Both the position numbers and the translations under genes were made by a program. A DNA stretch of 64,000 bases from an uncultured Desulfobacter sp. (GTDB lineage Bacteria > Desulfobacterota > Desulfobacteria > Desulfobacterales > Desulfobacteraceae), in assembly GCF_963677125.1 (NCBI RefSeq), contig NZ_OY781882.1, forward strand, positions 3,542,501 to 3,606,500. Direction: 5' to 3'. How positions within the stretch are numbered: position 1 is the first letter of the stretch; each line of letters begins with the position of its first letter. Below are positions 8,235 through 17,620 of this stretch, piece by piece. A model generated the notes under the pieces. The model saw only the letters and a program-made list of their open reading frames with translations, made no database searches and was not told the DNA's origin.

Positions 8235-8338
8235 CAAAGTATTTGCCTTTTATTTAATGTTGACTATCAAAACCCAGCCTGTTACCCAAACGGATTAAGA
8301 TAACGCCTTTTCAACAAATTCGACATAACGGAGACCCA

Positions 8339-9190
8339 ATGACAAAACATCAAGACGCACGGTTCCAAGGGGCCCAAAAATATGTACTCGACCCGGAACT
8401 TGCATCCATTGTCAACATATCCATGGCCCTTGAAATGCCCCTGCTTCTAAAAGGGGAGCCCGGCACCGGCAAAACCATGCTGGCCCATGCCATTGCCGAT
8501 ACCCTGGACATGCAGCTGATTATTCTCAACGTCAAATCCAGCATGAAACTTGTAGAAGCCCTCTACCAATACGACACACTTACCCGCCTCAATGATTCTC
8601 GGTTCGGTGACTCCACCAGAGATGTCAGCAATATTGACGAATATATAAAGATGGGAAAAATCGGCCAGGCCTTCTGCGCTGAAAAGCGCACCGTCCTTCT
8701 CATTGATGAAATTGACAAGGCTGATACGGATTTCCAGGATGACATGCTCGATGTTTTGGACCAGATGCAGTTTGATATCATTGAAACCGATAAAACCATA
8801 TCCGCCGTCCACAGACCTGTGATCATTATCACATCCAATGCAAAAAAAGACTTGTCCGATCCCTTTCTCGGCCGTTGCAATTTTCACCACATTGCGTTTC
8901 CTGACCCCAAAATGATGCGCAAAATTATCCAGGTCCACTTCCCGGACATTGATTCAAAACTGGCGGAAAATGCCATCAACGCATTCTACGCCGCCAGGAA
9001 CATTGACGGCATAGAAAAAAAGCCCGCCACCCGGGAACTGATCAACTGGATACGGGCACTTCAAGCAGATCCTGACTTCAGAGCCCAGGACCTCCTGAAG
9101 GGTGGCCTGCCGTTTTTAGGTGTCATGTTTAAAAAAAGCCCGGACTATGAACGGGCCAAAAACATGACCGGCCGCCCCAGACGATTCTAA
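8339..9190 (+). CDS. MoxR-family AAA+ ATPase
   Basis: This is a 283-residue AAA+ protein of the MoxR/CoxD type, a chaperone-like ATPase that works with a VWA partner to activate metalloenzymes or assemble complexes. Walker A is GEPGTGKT (residues 39-46), Walker B is VLLIDEID (119-126), sensor-1 is IIITSN, and the arginine-finger region is DPFLGRCNFHHIAFP. The next gene, 10 bases downstream, is the expected VWA protein. The client enzyme is not identifiable here because no molybdoenzyme or dehydrogenase gene is adjacent. Confidence 0.9.
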   Translation: MTKHQDARFQGAQKYVLDPELASIVNISMALEMPLLLKGEPGTGKTMLAHAIADTLDMQLIILNVKSSMKLVEALYQYDTLTRLNDSRFGDSTRDVSNIDEYIKMGKIGQAFCAEKRTVLLIDEIDKADTDFQDDMLDVLDQMQFDIIETDKTISAVHRPVIIITSNAKKDLSDPFLGRCNFHHIAFPDPKMMRKIIQVHFPDIDSKLAENAINAFYAARNIDGIEKKPATRELINWIRALQADPDFRAQDLLKGGLPFLGVMFKKSPDYERAKNMTGRPRRF

Positions 9191-9200
9191 GGATCCATCC

Positions 9201-10394
9201 ATGTTTCTCAAATTCTTCTATACATTAAAGGATGTGGGCGTACCGGTTTCCCCCACATCTTTTCTGACGCTGCAAAAAGCGCTGTACCAGGGGCTGATTC
9301 GCAGCTTGGACGATTTTTACACCTGTGCCCGGGCTGTGCTGGTGAAAAGCGAGCGGTACTTTGATCTTTATGACCAGGTATTTGCCTACCACTTTGACGG
9401 GGTGCCCCTGCCCGAGGACGAGGGATTTGAAATTGATCAGATGGCACAGGCCATGCTGGAGGAATGGCTCAAAAATCCTAAAACAATGGCCGATGCCTTG
9501 AATGTGGATGAAAACGCCTTAAAAAAACTTACCCCCGATGAACTCATAGACTATTTCAAGCAACGGCTCCAGGACCAGGACGGGCGCCATGACGGCGGAA
9601 GTAAGTGGATCGGCACCGGCGGCATCTCCCCTGTGGGCCATTCCGGGTATCATCCCGGCGGCATGCGTGTAGGCGGTGTTTCCCGGAACAAATCTGCGGT
9701 GAAAGTAGCCAATGAACGCAGATACAAGGATTATTCAACCCAGGGTCCTCTGACCCAGGCAAAAATAGGCGAGGCATTAAAACGGTTGCGCAACATGATT
9801 CCGACAGGCCCCAAAGACGTAATCAATGTGGACGAAACCATCCGGGCAACCCTGCGCAACGGCGGGGAAATAGATTTGATATTTAACCGGGCCATGCGGG
9901 ACAGACTCAAGGTCATCCTTGCCATCGATAATGGCGGATGGTCCATGGACCCACATATCCAAGTCGTCCAGACCCTGTTCAACTATGCCCGGGCCCAGTT
10001 TAAAGAAGTGAAAACCTACTTTTTCCACAACACCATCTATGATTATGTATGGGAAGACCCGTCCCGATATAAAAAGCCTAAAAAAACGTTGGATTTTGCC
10101 AGACTGGACCCGGAAACCAGGCTCATTATTGTGGGGGATGCCAGCATGGCCCCCTATGAACTTATGGCACATAACGGCGCCATCCATATTATGGATCGCA
10201 GCGGACGTCCCAGCATCGAACAACTCAACTTTTTGGCACAAACGTTTAAGAACGCCGTCTGGCTTAATCCGGTATCACAAGTCATGTGGCATTATACCCA
10301 CACCATCATGGCCATTTCACAAATTTTTCCCATGTATGAACTGTCCCTGGATGGGCTGGAAAAAGCCGTAACAAGACTAATGGAAAAGGTATAA
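9201..10394 (+). CDS. VWA-domain (CoxE-like) partner of MoxR
   Basis: This 397-residue cytoplasmic protein has a helical N-terminal half, a glycine-rich linker (around 140-165, GTGGISPVGHSGYHPGG) and a C-terminal VWA-like domain. The MIDAS-type motif is DNGGWS (Asp243 to Ser248), where the usual first serine of DxSxS is replaced by glycine. A later segment IIVGDASMAPYEL fits another metal-binding loop. It forms a two-gene unit with the MoxR ATPase, a pairing known from CoxD/CoxE and RavA/ViaA. The client is unknown. Confidence 0.85.
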   Translation: MFLKFFYTLKDVGVPVSPTSFLTLQKALYQGLIRSLDDFYTCARAVLVKSERYFDLYDQVFAYHFDGVPLPEDEGFEIDQMAQAMLEEWLKNPKTMADALNVDENALKKLTPDELIDYFKQRLQDQDGRHDGGSKWIGTGGISPVGHSGYHPGGMRVGGVSRNKSAVKVANERRYKDYSTQGPLTQAKIGEALKRLRNMIPTGPKDVINVDETIRATLRNGGEIDLIFNRAMRDRLKVILAIDNGGWSMDPHIQVVQTLFNYARAQFKEVKTYFFHNTIYDYVWEDPSRYKKPKKTLDFARLDPETRLIIVGDASMAPYELMAHNGAIHIMDRSGRPSIEQLNFLAQTFKNAVWLNPVSQVMWHYTHTIMAISQIFPMYELSLDGLEKAVTRLMEKV

Positions 10395-10397
10395 CTT

Positions 10398-10518
10398 GTT
10401 TGGGCGAGAACTCGCCCACCTGCGGCGTTGCAAAAAAATTTGCAATCCTCACATACTTGAGTATGCTCCGGTTACAAATTTTTCTGCGCCTTGCATCTGG
10501 GCAACTTCTCACCCAAAC
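10398..10518. repeat. Long imperfect palindrome of about 120 bp (copy 2 of a repeat family)
   Basis: The ends GTTTGGGC and the mirror image at 10511-10518 begin a long imperfect inverted repeat that closes on a perfect 14-bp centre, CATACTTGAGTATG. It resembles small palindromic or REP-like repeats scattered in many proteobacterial genomes. It fills the space between two convergent genes, so its transcripts would form a strong hairpin and could act as a two-way terminator. A shorter diverged relative is at 2857-2945. Confidence 0.75.
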
Positions 10519-10538
10519 ACTAACCGCCCTGTCAGACT

Positions 10539-11345
10539 TTATTTATCCGACCAAGCCGGATCGGCAGGAATATTGTAGAGATCCAGGGTATTTTTAAATA
10601 CGGCGGCGGCCAACTGATCCGGGTCTTCTTTACGCACCGCTGCCAGACATTCCATCACGGAGCGGACAAATGCCGGTTCGTTGCGCCGATGCTTGTTTTT
10701 CTGGGGTTTAGGGGTCAGATAGGGGGCATCCGTCTCTATGAGCAACCGATCTTTGGGGACCAAAGGAACAATACTGCGCAGGTACTCACCCCGCTGGAGG
10801 ATGGTAAGAATCCCCGTAATACCGATATAATACCCAAGATCAAGGTATTTAAACATCTCCTCTTTTGTGCCGGAAAAACAGTGAACCACCCCTTTTCTGG
10901 ACTTGGGCCCGTCTGATTTCAATATCTCATAAAACCTCCCGTTGGAATCCCGCTCATGAAAAATAAGCGGCAGATCCAGCTTTCCGGCCAGGGCAAGCTG
11001 GGCTGAAAAACAGGCTTCCTGGTCCTCCTGGGGTGAAAACATGCGGTTGAAGTCCAGTCCGGTTTCCCCCCAGGCCTTGATGCAGTCATGGGCCAGAACC
11101 AGCTGTCGAAGCTCATTGAGCACCTGGGCGGAGCACTGAACCGCATCATGGGGATGAATCCCTACAGAGGTATAAACATGATCAAACCGGGATGCGATAT
11201 CTATGGCCTTTTGGGAGGTTGCCCTGTCAACACCGACCACCATTACGGCCAGCACGCCTTCCCGGCGCGATCTGTCCATAACCTTGTCCCGATCATTATC
11301 GTAGCATTTATCGTCAATATGGCAATGGGAGTCAAAAAGAATCAT
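10539..11345 (-). CDS. tatD: TatD-family metal-dependent hydrolase
   Basis: TatD proteins are TIM-barrel metal hydrolases with DNase or 3'-5' exonuclease activity. The 268 residues carry the metal-binding HCHID motif at the N-terminus (His7, His9), GETGLDF with a bridging Glu, FHERDS, VHCFSGT, and the C-terminal ETDAPYLTP. All are family signatures and the length is normal. It is a single gene, transcribed against the MoxR/VWA pair. Despite the name it has no role in twin-arginine export. Confidence 0.93.
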   Translation of the reverse strand: MILFDSHCHIDDKCYDNDRDKVMDRSRREGVLAVMVVGVDRATSQKAIDIASRFDHVYTSVGIHPHDAVQCSAQVLNELRQLVLAHDCIKAWGETGLDFNRMFSPQEDQEACFSAQLALAGKLDLPLIFHERDSNGRFYEILKSDGPKSRKGVVHCFSGTKEEMFKYLDLGYYIGITGILTILQRGEYLRSIVPLVPKDRLLIETDAPYLTPKPQKNKHRRNEPAFVRSVMECLAAVRKEDPDQLAAAVFKNTLDLYNIPADPAWSDK

Positions 11346-11439
11346 TCATCTATTCCTATGTTTTTTCCCTTTTCTCTTCTGCGCAATGCCTAAGCAAACC
11401 CAACTTTGTCTGCAAGACAACCAAGTCGTTAAAATTTTA

Positions 11440-11487
11440 AGCCTTCACTGATTTGGAAGAAGCCGATTTACGGGTTCAGTGAAGGCT
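11440..11487. other. 12-bp perfect inverted repeat upstream of ftsE
   Basis: AGCCTTCACTGA (11440-11451) and its exact complement (11476-11487) enclose a 24-nt loop in the divergent tatD-ftsE region. No T-run follows on either strand. It could be a leader hairpin or a protein site; I cannot tell which. Confidence 0.4.
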
Positions 11488-11590
11488 ATGTGTAAGAAAA
11501 ACTGTTTGCAGCACTCCTTGACACAGGCGGTTTATATCAGTAAATTTAATGTCAGTCAATTATCCCTAAAACCCACAAGGCAAATCATCT

Positions 11591-12289
11591 ATGAGGGCGA
11601 ACAGCGGCAAAGCCAATATTATCAGGCTGTTTAATGTGACCAAACGCTATGGCGGCAAGCTGGCTCTAAACAACATCACCCTTGATATCAAACCCGGCGA
11701 GTTCATCTTTATTTCCGGGCCTTCCGGGGCCGGCAAATCCACGTTGCTCAAGGTTTTATATCTGGCCGAGCGGGTTTCCGAAGGACAAATTTTGATTGAC
11801 GGCATGAATCTGGCGCGGGTTTCATCCACAAAACTGCCTTTTCTACGGCGTCGCTTCGGCATGGTCTTCCAGGATTTCAAGTTGATCCCCAGCCGTACAG
11901 TCTTTGAAAATGTCGCCCTTGTACTCAAGGTTGCCGGAGAAAAACAGTCCTACATAAAAAAAAAGGTGATGCACGTACTCAGGGTCACGGGCATGGAAAA
12001 AAAGGCCAATCATCTGCCCCCGACCCTGTCGGGCGGAGAACAGCAACGGGTCGCCGTGGCAAGAGCCGTGGTCGGCGAACCATCCATTATCCTGGCAGAT
12101 GAACCCACGGGCAGCCTGGACAATGAATCTGCCCAGCGTGTGCTTGATCTGCTTTTAGGGTATCATCAAAATGGGGCCACCATTCTCATGGCCAGCCATA
12201 ACCTGGACCAGATGTCCCTTTTTGGCAAAGGACGAAACATCGCCCTGGAAGACGGAACACTTAAAGGAATATCAACCATTTTATGCTGA
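11591..12289 (+). CDS. ftsE: Cell-division ABC ATPase FtsE
   Basis: FtsE is the ATPase of the FtsEX complex, which signals from the septal ring to cell-wall hydrolases. It has 232 residues with Walker A GPSGAGKST (43-51), the Q-loop in MVFQDFKLIPSRTVFENV, the LSGGEQQR signature and Walker B IILADEPTG. The FtsE-like feature LPFLRRRFGMVFQDFKL is clear. ftsX follows 28 bases downstream, then an EnvC-like gene, so this is the full signalling unit in one operon. Confidence 0.96.
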   Translation: MRANSGKANIIRLFNVTKRYGGKLALNNITLDIKPGEFIFISGPSGAGKSTLLKVLYLAERVSEGQILIDGMNLARVSSTKLPFLRRRFGMVFQDFKLIPSRTVFENVALVLKVAGEKQSYIKKKVMHVLRVTGMEKKANHLPPTLSGGEQQRVAVARAVVGEPSIILADEPTGSLDNESAQRVLDLLLGYHQNGATILMASHNLDQMSLFGKGRNIALEDGTLKGISTILC

Positions 12290-12317
12290 AAAAACTGAAA
12301 AAAAATTCGATTGCGAT

Positions 12318-13193
12318 ATGATGCGATTTTTAAGCAAAGCCTTGACCGATATCCGGTCCAACCGATTTCTAAACATAATCACCATCATGACCATCGCCCT
12401 TTCCATCCTTCTGGTGTCGGTTTTCATGCTTTTTTTCGAAAATGCCAGCCGGGTTCTTTCTGCCTGGGATCAGGGAGGACGGGCCATCGTTTACTTGAGC
12501 GAATCTTTCACCCCTGCCATGCTGCCCAATGTAAAAGACCAGCTTATGTCCATAGGCGGCATTGAAAAAACAACGTTTATCCCCAAAACCCAGGCACTGG
12601 AACAGTTGAAAAAAGAGATGGGTTCCAGAACCCAATTTCTGTCAACCCTCCAGGAGAATCCACTCCCCGATGCCATTGAAATCACCATGGCCGACCATTC
12701 CAACTTTGAACAGATTCAAAAAACAGCCAATCGGATTGAGGCCTTGGACATTGTAGATACAGTAGAGTATGGACAAGGATGGTTGGGCCGTTTTTTCAAA
12801 CTGTTCAATCTCTTTAAAATGACCGGTTATGCCATGAGCGGTCTGTTTTTGATGATCGCCCTGTTCATCACGGCCAACACCGTACGCATAACCTTTTATG
12901 CAAGACAGGCAGAAGTGGAAATCATGCGCCTGGTGGGCGCAACAGACGGGTTCATCAAAACGCCTTTTTATGTTGAAGGACTCCTCCAGGGATTTTTCGG
13001 CGGGGTTTTGGGTATAATCATTCTTTTATCAGGTTATTTGACACTATCTTCCGGCATTTCCCAGAATCTGAGCGCCTATGTGTATCTGGACATTCATTTT
13101 CTTTCCTGGCCGGCCATGGCAATCATTTTATTTTCCAGCACCTTCTTAGGTTGGTTCGGATGTTTCATTTCATTGAAGCAGATTCTAAAATAA
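12318..13193 (+). CDS. ftsX: Cell-division protein FtsX
   Basis: FtsX is the membrane subunit of FtsEX. From the ATGATG at 12318 it has 291 residues: a cytoplasmic start, a first helix near residues 20-42, a periplasmic domain of about 120 residues (the region that recruits EnvC or a hydrolase), and three C-terminal helices with the FtsX motif EVEIMRLVGATDGFIKTPF. A longer reading frame begins at 12171, but that part overlaps ftsE and does not look like FtsX, so I reject it. The ribosome site is weak. Confidence 0.93.
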   Translation: MMRFLSKALTDIRSNRFLNIITIMTIALSILLVSVFMLFFENASRVLSAWDQGGRAIVYLSESFTPAMLPNVKDQLMSIGGIEKTTFIPKTQALEQLKKEMGSRTQFLSTLQENPLPDAIEITMADHSNFEQIQKTANRIEALDIVDTVEYGQGWLGRFFKLFNLFKMTGYAMSGLFLMIALFITANTVRITFYARQAEVEIMRLVGATDGFIKTPFYVEGLLQGFFGGVLGIIILLSGYLTLSSGISQNLSAYVYLDIHFLSWPAMAIILFSSTFLGWFGCFISLKQILK

Positions 13194-14590
13194 AGCGCTT
13201 CGTTTTTGCGTGTATTACGGTGGCGGCAGCTATTCTGGGTCCGGTAAACCCGTGTTACGCACAGGTTCTGTATAAGGGCAAAATCAATGCAGCCAAACTC
13301 AATGTCCGCGCAGCTCCCGATAACCTGTCTAAGGTGGTGGTGGTTCTAAATAAAGGTGAACGGGTGGATGTTCTGGAGATGAAAGGTGGTGTTGGTGGAT
13401 GGTTGAAGGTTGAATACCAGGGCATGCAAGGATATATTAGAAACCGCAGCCGCTATATTCTTTTAAAACCGTTAGCGTCGCATCCAACACAAAAAGCCCC
13501 ACCCCAAAAAATATCCAGGGCAGATCAATCCAAACACGCAGCCATTGCAAAGCAGATTCAAGAAGAGAACCGGAAAGTTCAAAAATTTTCCCAGCAGGAG
13601 ATGCAGATTCTTGACGGACTTGATCAAATTGACATGGCCCTGAACCAGGCCCGGCTGGCAGCCCGGGATTTAAGACGAGAGGCCATTGTCCTCTCCCAGG
13701 AAATTGAAAAAACCCAGACGCGCATTGCAGACCTGAACAAATCAATGCAAGCCACACGGGACTATGCAGGAAAACGATTGAATGCCCTCTTTCGCATGCA
13801 CATGATAGGCCGTCTTGAAATGGCCGGTCCCCCATCATCTTTATTCGATTTTGTCATCACCCAGAACGCACTCAAAAAAGTCGTAGAATCAGATTTTTCC
13901 CTGCTCGAAAAACAAACCCGGAACTTAAAGGAACTTAAAGGCCTTGAACAGGATCTGAACAGTCAGCACAAGCTGAAAGCAGGTCTGGAGGAACAATTGG
14001 CATATGAAATTAAAATTCGCAAAAACGAAGCTCTAAAAAAGGAAAGAATTCTTAAAGAGGTCCGACGCCGCAAGCGTTTGTCCCTGGCGGCAAAACATTC
14101 CCTTGAAGTGTCGTCCCGGGCCCTGAACCAGACTATATCCGCCATCACGCCCCCGGCCATTCCCGCACGTGCAACAACCTCATTTGCAAATCACAAGAGC
14201 CGGCTTCAGTACCCGGTAACGGGCAAAATCATTTCAAAGTTCGGCACCAAACGCAAAGGCGATTACAACGCCTTCACATTTCAAAGCGGAATTGATATAA
14301 AGGCGGATCGGGGTACCCCCGTAAAAACCGTTTTCAGCGGCGAGGTCATTTTTGCCCAATGGCTCAAGGGCTACGGCAATTTGATGATCATCAACCATGG
14401 AAACAGTTATTATACCCTTTACGCCCACGTCGAAGAGCTGTACAAAAAAAAAGGCGAGCGGGTGGACACTGGGGAAATCATCGGCACGGCAGGAGATACC
14501 GGCTCCATCAAAGGATCGTGCCTTCATTTTGAGGTCCGTCACCACGGCAAACCCGTCGATCCCCTCAAATGGCTGAAAAAAGGAGCATAA
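13160..14590 (+). CDS. EnvC-like amidase activator: SH3 domain, coiled coil and degenerate LytM/M23 domain
   Basis: The 476-residue protein has a signal peptide (cut near CYAQ), a bacterial SH3 domain (about 35-95), a long coiled coil (about 125-310) and a C-terminal M23/LytM domain. Two zinc ligands are replaced: the first histidine of HxGxD is Gln375 (QSGID) and the first of HLHFE is Cys454 (CLHFE). The domain is therefore probably inactive, as in EnvC and NlpD, which activate cell-wall amidases. It overlaps ftsX by 34 bases, the expected partner. A TTG start at 13151 is a possible alternative. An N-terminal SH3 domain is not found in E. coli EnvC and may add wall binding. Confidence 0.88.
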   Translation: MFHFIEADSKIKRFVFACITVAAAILGPVNPCYAQVLYKGKINAAKLNVRAAPDNLSKVVVVLNKGERVDVLEMKGGVGGWLKVEYQGMQGYIRNRSRYILLKPLASHPTQKAPPQKISRADQSKHAAIAKQIQEENRKVQKFSQQEMQILDGLDQIDMALNQARLAARDLRREAIVLSQEIEKTQTRIADLNKSMQATRDYAGKRLNALFRMHMIGRLEMAGPPSSLFDFVITQNALKKVVESDFSLLEKQTRNLKELKGLEQDLNSQHKLKAGLEEQLAYEIKIRKNEALKKERILKEVRRRKRLSLAAKHSLEVSSRALNQTISAITPPAIPARATTSFANHKSRLQYPVTGKIISKFGTKRKGDYNAFTFQSGIDIKADRGTPVKTVFSGEVIFAQWLKGYGNLMIINHGNSYYTLYAHVEELYKKKGERVDTGEIIGTAGDTGSIKGSCLHFEVRHHGKPVDPLKWLKKGA

Positions 14591-14593
14591 CAA

Positions 14594-15904
14594 ATGAAAA
14601 AAACGAATTGGGCCGTATTGATGCGGTTCTGGCTGACTGTAGCTATGGGCCTGATGCTGACCGCAGGTTCAGCGTACGCGGCTGAAGAAAAAACATATCA
14701 ATCCTTAAAACTGTTCGCCGACGTCCTGGAAGAGCTTGAAAATAATTATGTGGACCAAGTCAAGCCTGAAGAGCTGGTACACAACGCCATAAAGGGGATG
14801 GTGGGCAATCTTGATCCACATTCCAGTTTCATGCCCCCGGACGCCTTTGGAGATCTTAAGGACGATACCAAAGGAGAGTTTTCCGGTATCGGGATTGTTA
14901 TTACCGTCAAGGACGGCATTCTTACGGTTGTCTCCCCCATTGAAGGCACCCCTGCCTACGCGGCCGGTATCACAGCCGGTGACATTATCGTCAAAATTGA
15001 TGATGTCTCCACCAAGGATATGGCCATGTGGGAAGCCGTGAACAAAATGAGAGGGCCGCGGTACGAAGAGGTTAAAATCACCATTATCCGGGAAAAGGCT
15101 CCCGCGCCGCTGACATTTACACTCAAGCGGGACATAATCCCAATGACCAGTGTACGCTCGGCCATGCTCACCCCGGGATTCGGCTATTTAAGAATTACCA
15201 ATTTCAGAATGAACACCCTGGATGATGTGACAGAACAACTGTCAGACTTGGAAAAACAGGGAGACGGGCTGAAAGGGCTGATCATTGACCTTCGGGATAA
15301 TCCGGGGGGATTGCTCGACCAGGCCATTCGAATTTCCGACCTGTTTATCGACAAGGGAACCATCGTATCCATCAAGGGCCGCATAAAAAAGAACAACCAG
15401 ATGTTCAAAGCCCATCCGAATTTTCCGGAACGTAACTACCCCATTGTCACGTTGATCAACGGCGGTTCAGCGTCAGCTTCAGAGATCGTTGCAGGCGCCC
15501 TTAAAGATAATGCCAGATCCCTGATTATCGGCACCACATCATTTGGCAAAGGGTCTGTGCAAACCGTGCGCCCGCTCAAAGATGGATTCGGCCTTAAATA
15601 CACCATTGCCCGGTACTACACCCCCAGCGGACATTCCATCCAGGCCAAGGGCATCCTGCCCGACATCCGTGTGGAATCCGGAACAGTGGAGCCCCCCCAA
15701 AAAGAAGAATCCCCCTTTGACCAGATGCTCAAAGAAAAGGATTTGAAAAACAGCCTTAAACCCGAAGAGGAAGAGACAAAAACCAAGAAAAAATCCCAAA
15801 AAGATGCCGAAATAAAAAGACTCAATAAAGATGTCCAGGTAAAACGCGCCCTTGATATTCTCATCAGCTATGGTGTGTTCAGTAAATTAAATGGCACAAA
15901 CTAA
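14594..15904 (+). CDS. ctpA: S41-family C-terminal processing peptidase (CtpA-like)
   Basis: This periplasmic serine protease should clip C-termini of envelope proteins, often wall hydrolases or lipoproteins. The 436 residues comprise a signal peptide (cut near AYA), a PDZ domain (about 95-180, with the GIVITVKDGILTVVSPIEG segment) and the S41 core. By alignment with E. coli Prc the catalytic pair is Ser294 in SASASE and Lys319 in FGKGSVQT. The C-terminus is a charged lysine-rich tail. It follows the EnvC-like gene after 3 bases and overlaps the deacetylase gene by 14, so all are one operon; control of wall hydrolase levels is a plausible joint task. Confidence 0.95.
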   Translation: MKKTNWAVLMRFWLTVAMGLMLTAGSAYAAEEKTYQSLKLFADVLEELENNYVDQVKPEELVHNAIKGMVGNLDPHSSFMPPDAFGDLKDDTKGEFSGIGIVITVKDGILTVVSPIEGTPAYAAGITAGDIIVKIDDVSTKDMAMWEAVNKMRGPRYEEVKITIIREKAPAPLTFTLKRDIIPMTSVRSAMLTPGFGYLRITNFRMNTLDDVTEQLSDLEKQGDGLKGLIIDLRDNPGGLLDQAIRISDLFIDKGTIVSIKGRIKKNNQMFKAHPNFPERNYPIVTLINGGSASASEIVAGALKDNARSLIIGTTSFGKGSVQTVRPLKDGFGLKYTIARYYTPSGHSIQAKGILPDIRVESGTVEPPQKEESPFDQMLKEKDLKNSLKPEEEETKTKKKSQKDAEIKRLNKDVQVKRALDILISYGVFSKLNGTN

Positions 15905-17087
15905 ATCCACGGGCGGTACAAAAAAAACCTCAAAAACCGCCCCCAAAAAAAGTACAAAAATAAAGAAAAAGACGGGGGCAGGGTCAGCCAAAAAGACCGG
16001 AACAAAAAAAACCGCTAAGAAAAAAAGCCCCGGGGTCTTCGATGAAATGAAAAAAACGGTACTTGGCATTGCCATCCTTGTATCGGTCTGCCTGACTGTT
16101 GCGATGTTGGCTGATATTTTTTTACAAGCCGGTCGCCCGGTCCCCCCGGAACCTCAGTCAGCCCCCAGAACCCCGCCGGTGGCACAGGCGAAAGCCCCGG
16201 GAGCGGAGCCCCCGGAGACAAGGCACCCGGCACCCGCCGAACCCAAAATCATATCCAGAGCCAAAGGCCTCAAAGAAAAAGACCATGCGCCCGGCAAAAG
16301 CAGTATAAACAAAACGCCGGTATCCAAAGAGGGCTCGGCAATTGTCTATGAAGTATATGATGATGTAACCCCAACGCCCCCGAAAAAGGTTGTGCCGCCT
16401 AAAAAGGATAATTTTGTACCTCAGATTGCCATCATCATTGATGATATCGGCTACAACAAAAAATTGGCCATGGGACTTTTCAACGTAAACAAGAATATCA
16501 CCTTTGCCATCCTGCCCTTCTCTCCTGCCGGCACACAGCTTGCCCGCAGTCTGTCGGGAAAAGGGGCGGAATTGATGCTGCATCTTCCCATGGAACCGAC
16601 CCAGTACCCCAAGATAAACCCCGGGCCGGGCGCGTTGTTGTCTTCCATGTCCCCGGATGAGCTTTTAACCCAGCTTCGTAAGGATATCCATGCGGTTCCC
16701 GGCACAGTGGGTGTAAACAACCACATGGGATCCAGACTTACGGCGGATTCAGATAAAATGAATCAAATTTTCACGGTGCTCAAACAAAACAATCTGTTTT
16801 TTATTGATTCCAGAACATCCGTTGAATCCAAGGGCGAGCAGGCCGCCCGTATGTTTCATCTGAAATTTTCCCACAGGGATGTGTTTCTGGATAATTTCCA
16901 GAATGTCGAGTACATTTCAGGTCAAATCAAAAAACTGATCAAACAGGCCAACGACCATGGCAGTGCCATCGGTATCGGCCACCCCCATCAGGCCACCCTG
17001 GATGCCCTGAAACGCGAGCTTCCAAAACTTAAGGGAAAAGTCCGGCTGGTGCCGGCCAGCAGACTGGTGGAGGTGCCGAGGAGCTAA
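15891..17087 (+). CDS. Divergent polysaccharide deacetylase (YibQ-like)
   Basis: The protein has 398 residues. It starts with a very basic K/T-rich cytoplasmic stretch, then one transmembrane helix (about 50-72), a proline-rich linker, and a deacetylase-fold domain beginning at IAIIIDDIGYN. Family blocks include ITFAILPFSP, MLHLPMEP, NNHMGS and GIGHPHQATL. The family (Polysacc_deac_2, YibQ) is commonly found next to envC and ctpA, as here. Its substrate is unproven. The last 4 bases overlap the convergent YkgJ-type gene. Confidence 0.9.
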   Translation: MAQTKSTGGTKKTSKTAPKKSTKIKKKTGAGSAKKTGTKKTAKKKSPGVFDEMKKTVLGIAILVSVCLTVAMLADIFLQAGRPVPPEPQSAPRTPPVAQAKAPGAEPPETRHPAPAEPKIISRAKGLKEKDHAPGKSSINKTPVSKEGSAIVYEVYDDVTPTPPKKVVPPKKDNFVPQIAIIIDDIGYNKKLAMGLFNVNKNITFAILPFSPAGTQLARSLSGKGAELMLHLPMEPTQYPKINPGPGALLSSMSPDELLTQLRKDIHAVPGTVGVNNHMGSRLTADSDKMNQIFTVLKQNNLFFIDSRTSVESKGEQAARMFHLKFSHRDVFLDNFQNVEYISGQIKKLIKQANDHGSAIGIGHPHQATLDALKRELPKLKGKVRLVPASRLVEVPRS

Positions 17088-17620
17088 AGGGCTTGATATA
17101 ATTCCAGGGCCTGATCCACAGGTATCCGGTCTGGCAGTCCGTCTTCAAAGTAACTGATAAAATGACTGTTTACAGCGTTTAAAAGGGTGTTCATCCGGTC
17201 AAGGTCCAGCATATCAGAATGATCCAGTGTTTTTACGCCCTTAAAATTTTTAGGACAGAAATCCACCACAGCCCTGCCCTCTTTTTCCATATAAAGGGGA
17301 TATCCATGGGTCCTGCAGATAATAGGACGGGCTTCGTAGACCATACAAACATGATCAACAAGCAGAGGGCATGCACGATCGTTCTGCTGTGCCTGTTCAA
17401 GTACCTTTCCCCGGCATCCGGCATCCAAGCGACTGAAGGCTCGTGACAAGGCAAACGCCTCAACCGGAAACAACGACAGATGCCTGCAGCATTCATCACA
17501 CCCTTTTTTGCAGGCAAGCCGGTCTTTGTGCACCCGGGCAAGCCTTTGGATGTGTTCATCCACCCGTTTGATCAGGTCCGTGTAATTTTTCAGTAAACTG
17601 TCAAGCACATGCTCGGTCAT
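17084..17620 (-). CDS. YkgJ-family cysteine cluster protein
   Basis: This 178-residue soluble protein has the cluster CKKGCDECC (Cys37, 41, 44, 45). CPLLVDHVCMVYEARPIICRTHG and a final FCP follow, the usual pattern of the YkgJ (CxxCxxCC, UPF0153) family, which is thought to bind zinc or an iron-sulfur centre. The function is unknown. It converges on, and slightly overlaps, the deacetylase gene, and its own start is divergent from the antiporter gene with about 145 bases between them. Confidence 0.85.
   Translation of the reverse strand: MTEHVLDSLLKNYTDLIKRVDEHIQRLARVHKDRLACKKGCDECCRHLSLFPVEAFALSRAFSRLDAGCRGKVLEQAQQNDRACPLLVDHVCMVYEARPIICRTHGYPLYMEKEGRAVVDFCPKNFKGVKTLDHSDMLDLDRMNTLLNAVNSHFISYFEDGLPDRIPVDQALELYQAL

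Noticed and set aside
12171..12317. Early part of the ftsX frame
   Set aside because: It overlaps the end of ftsE and does not resemble FtsX; ATGATG at 12318 fits the family.
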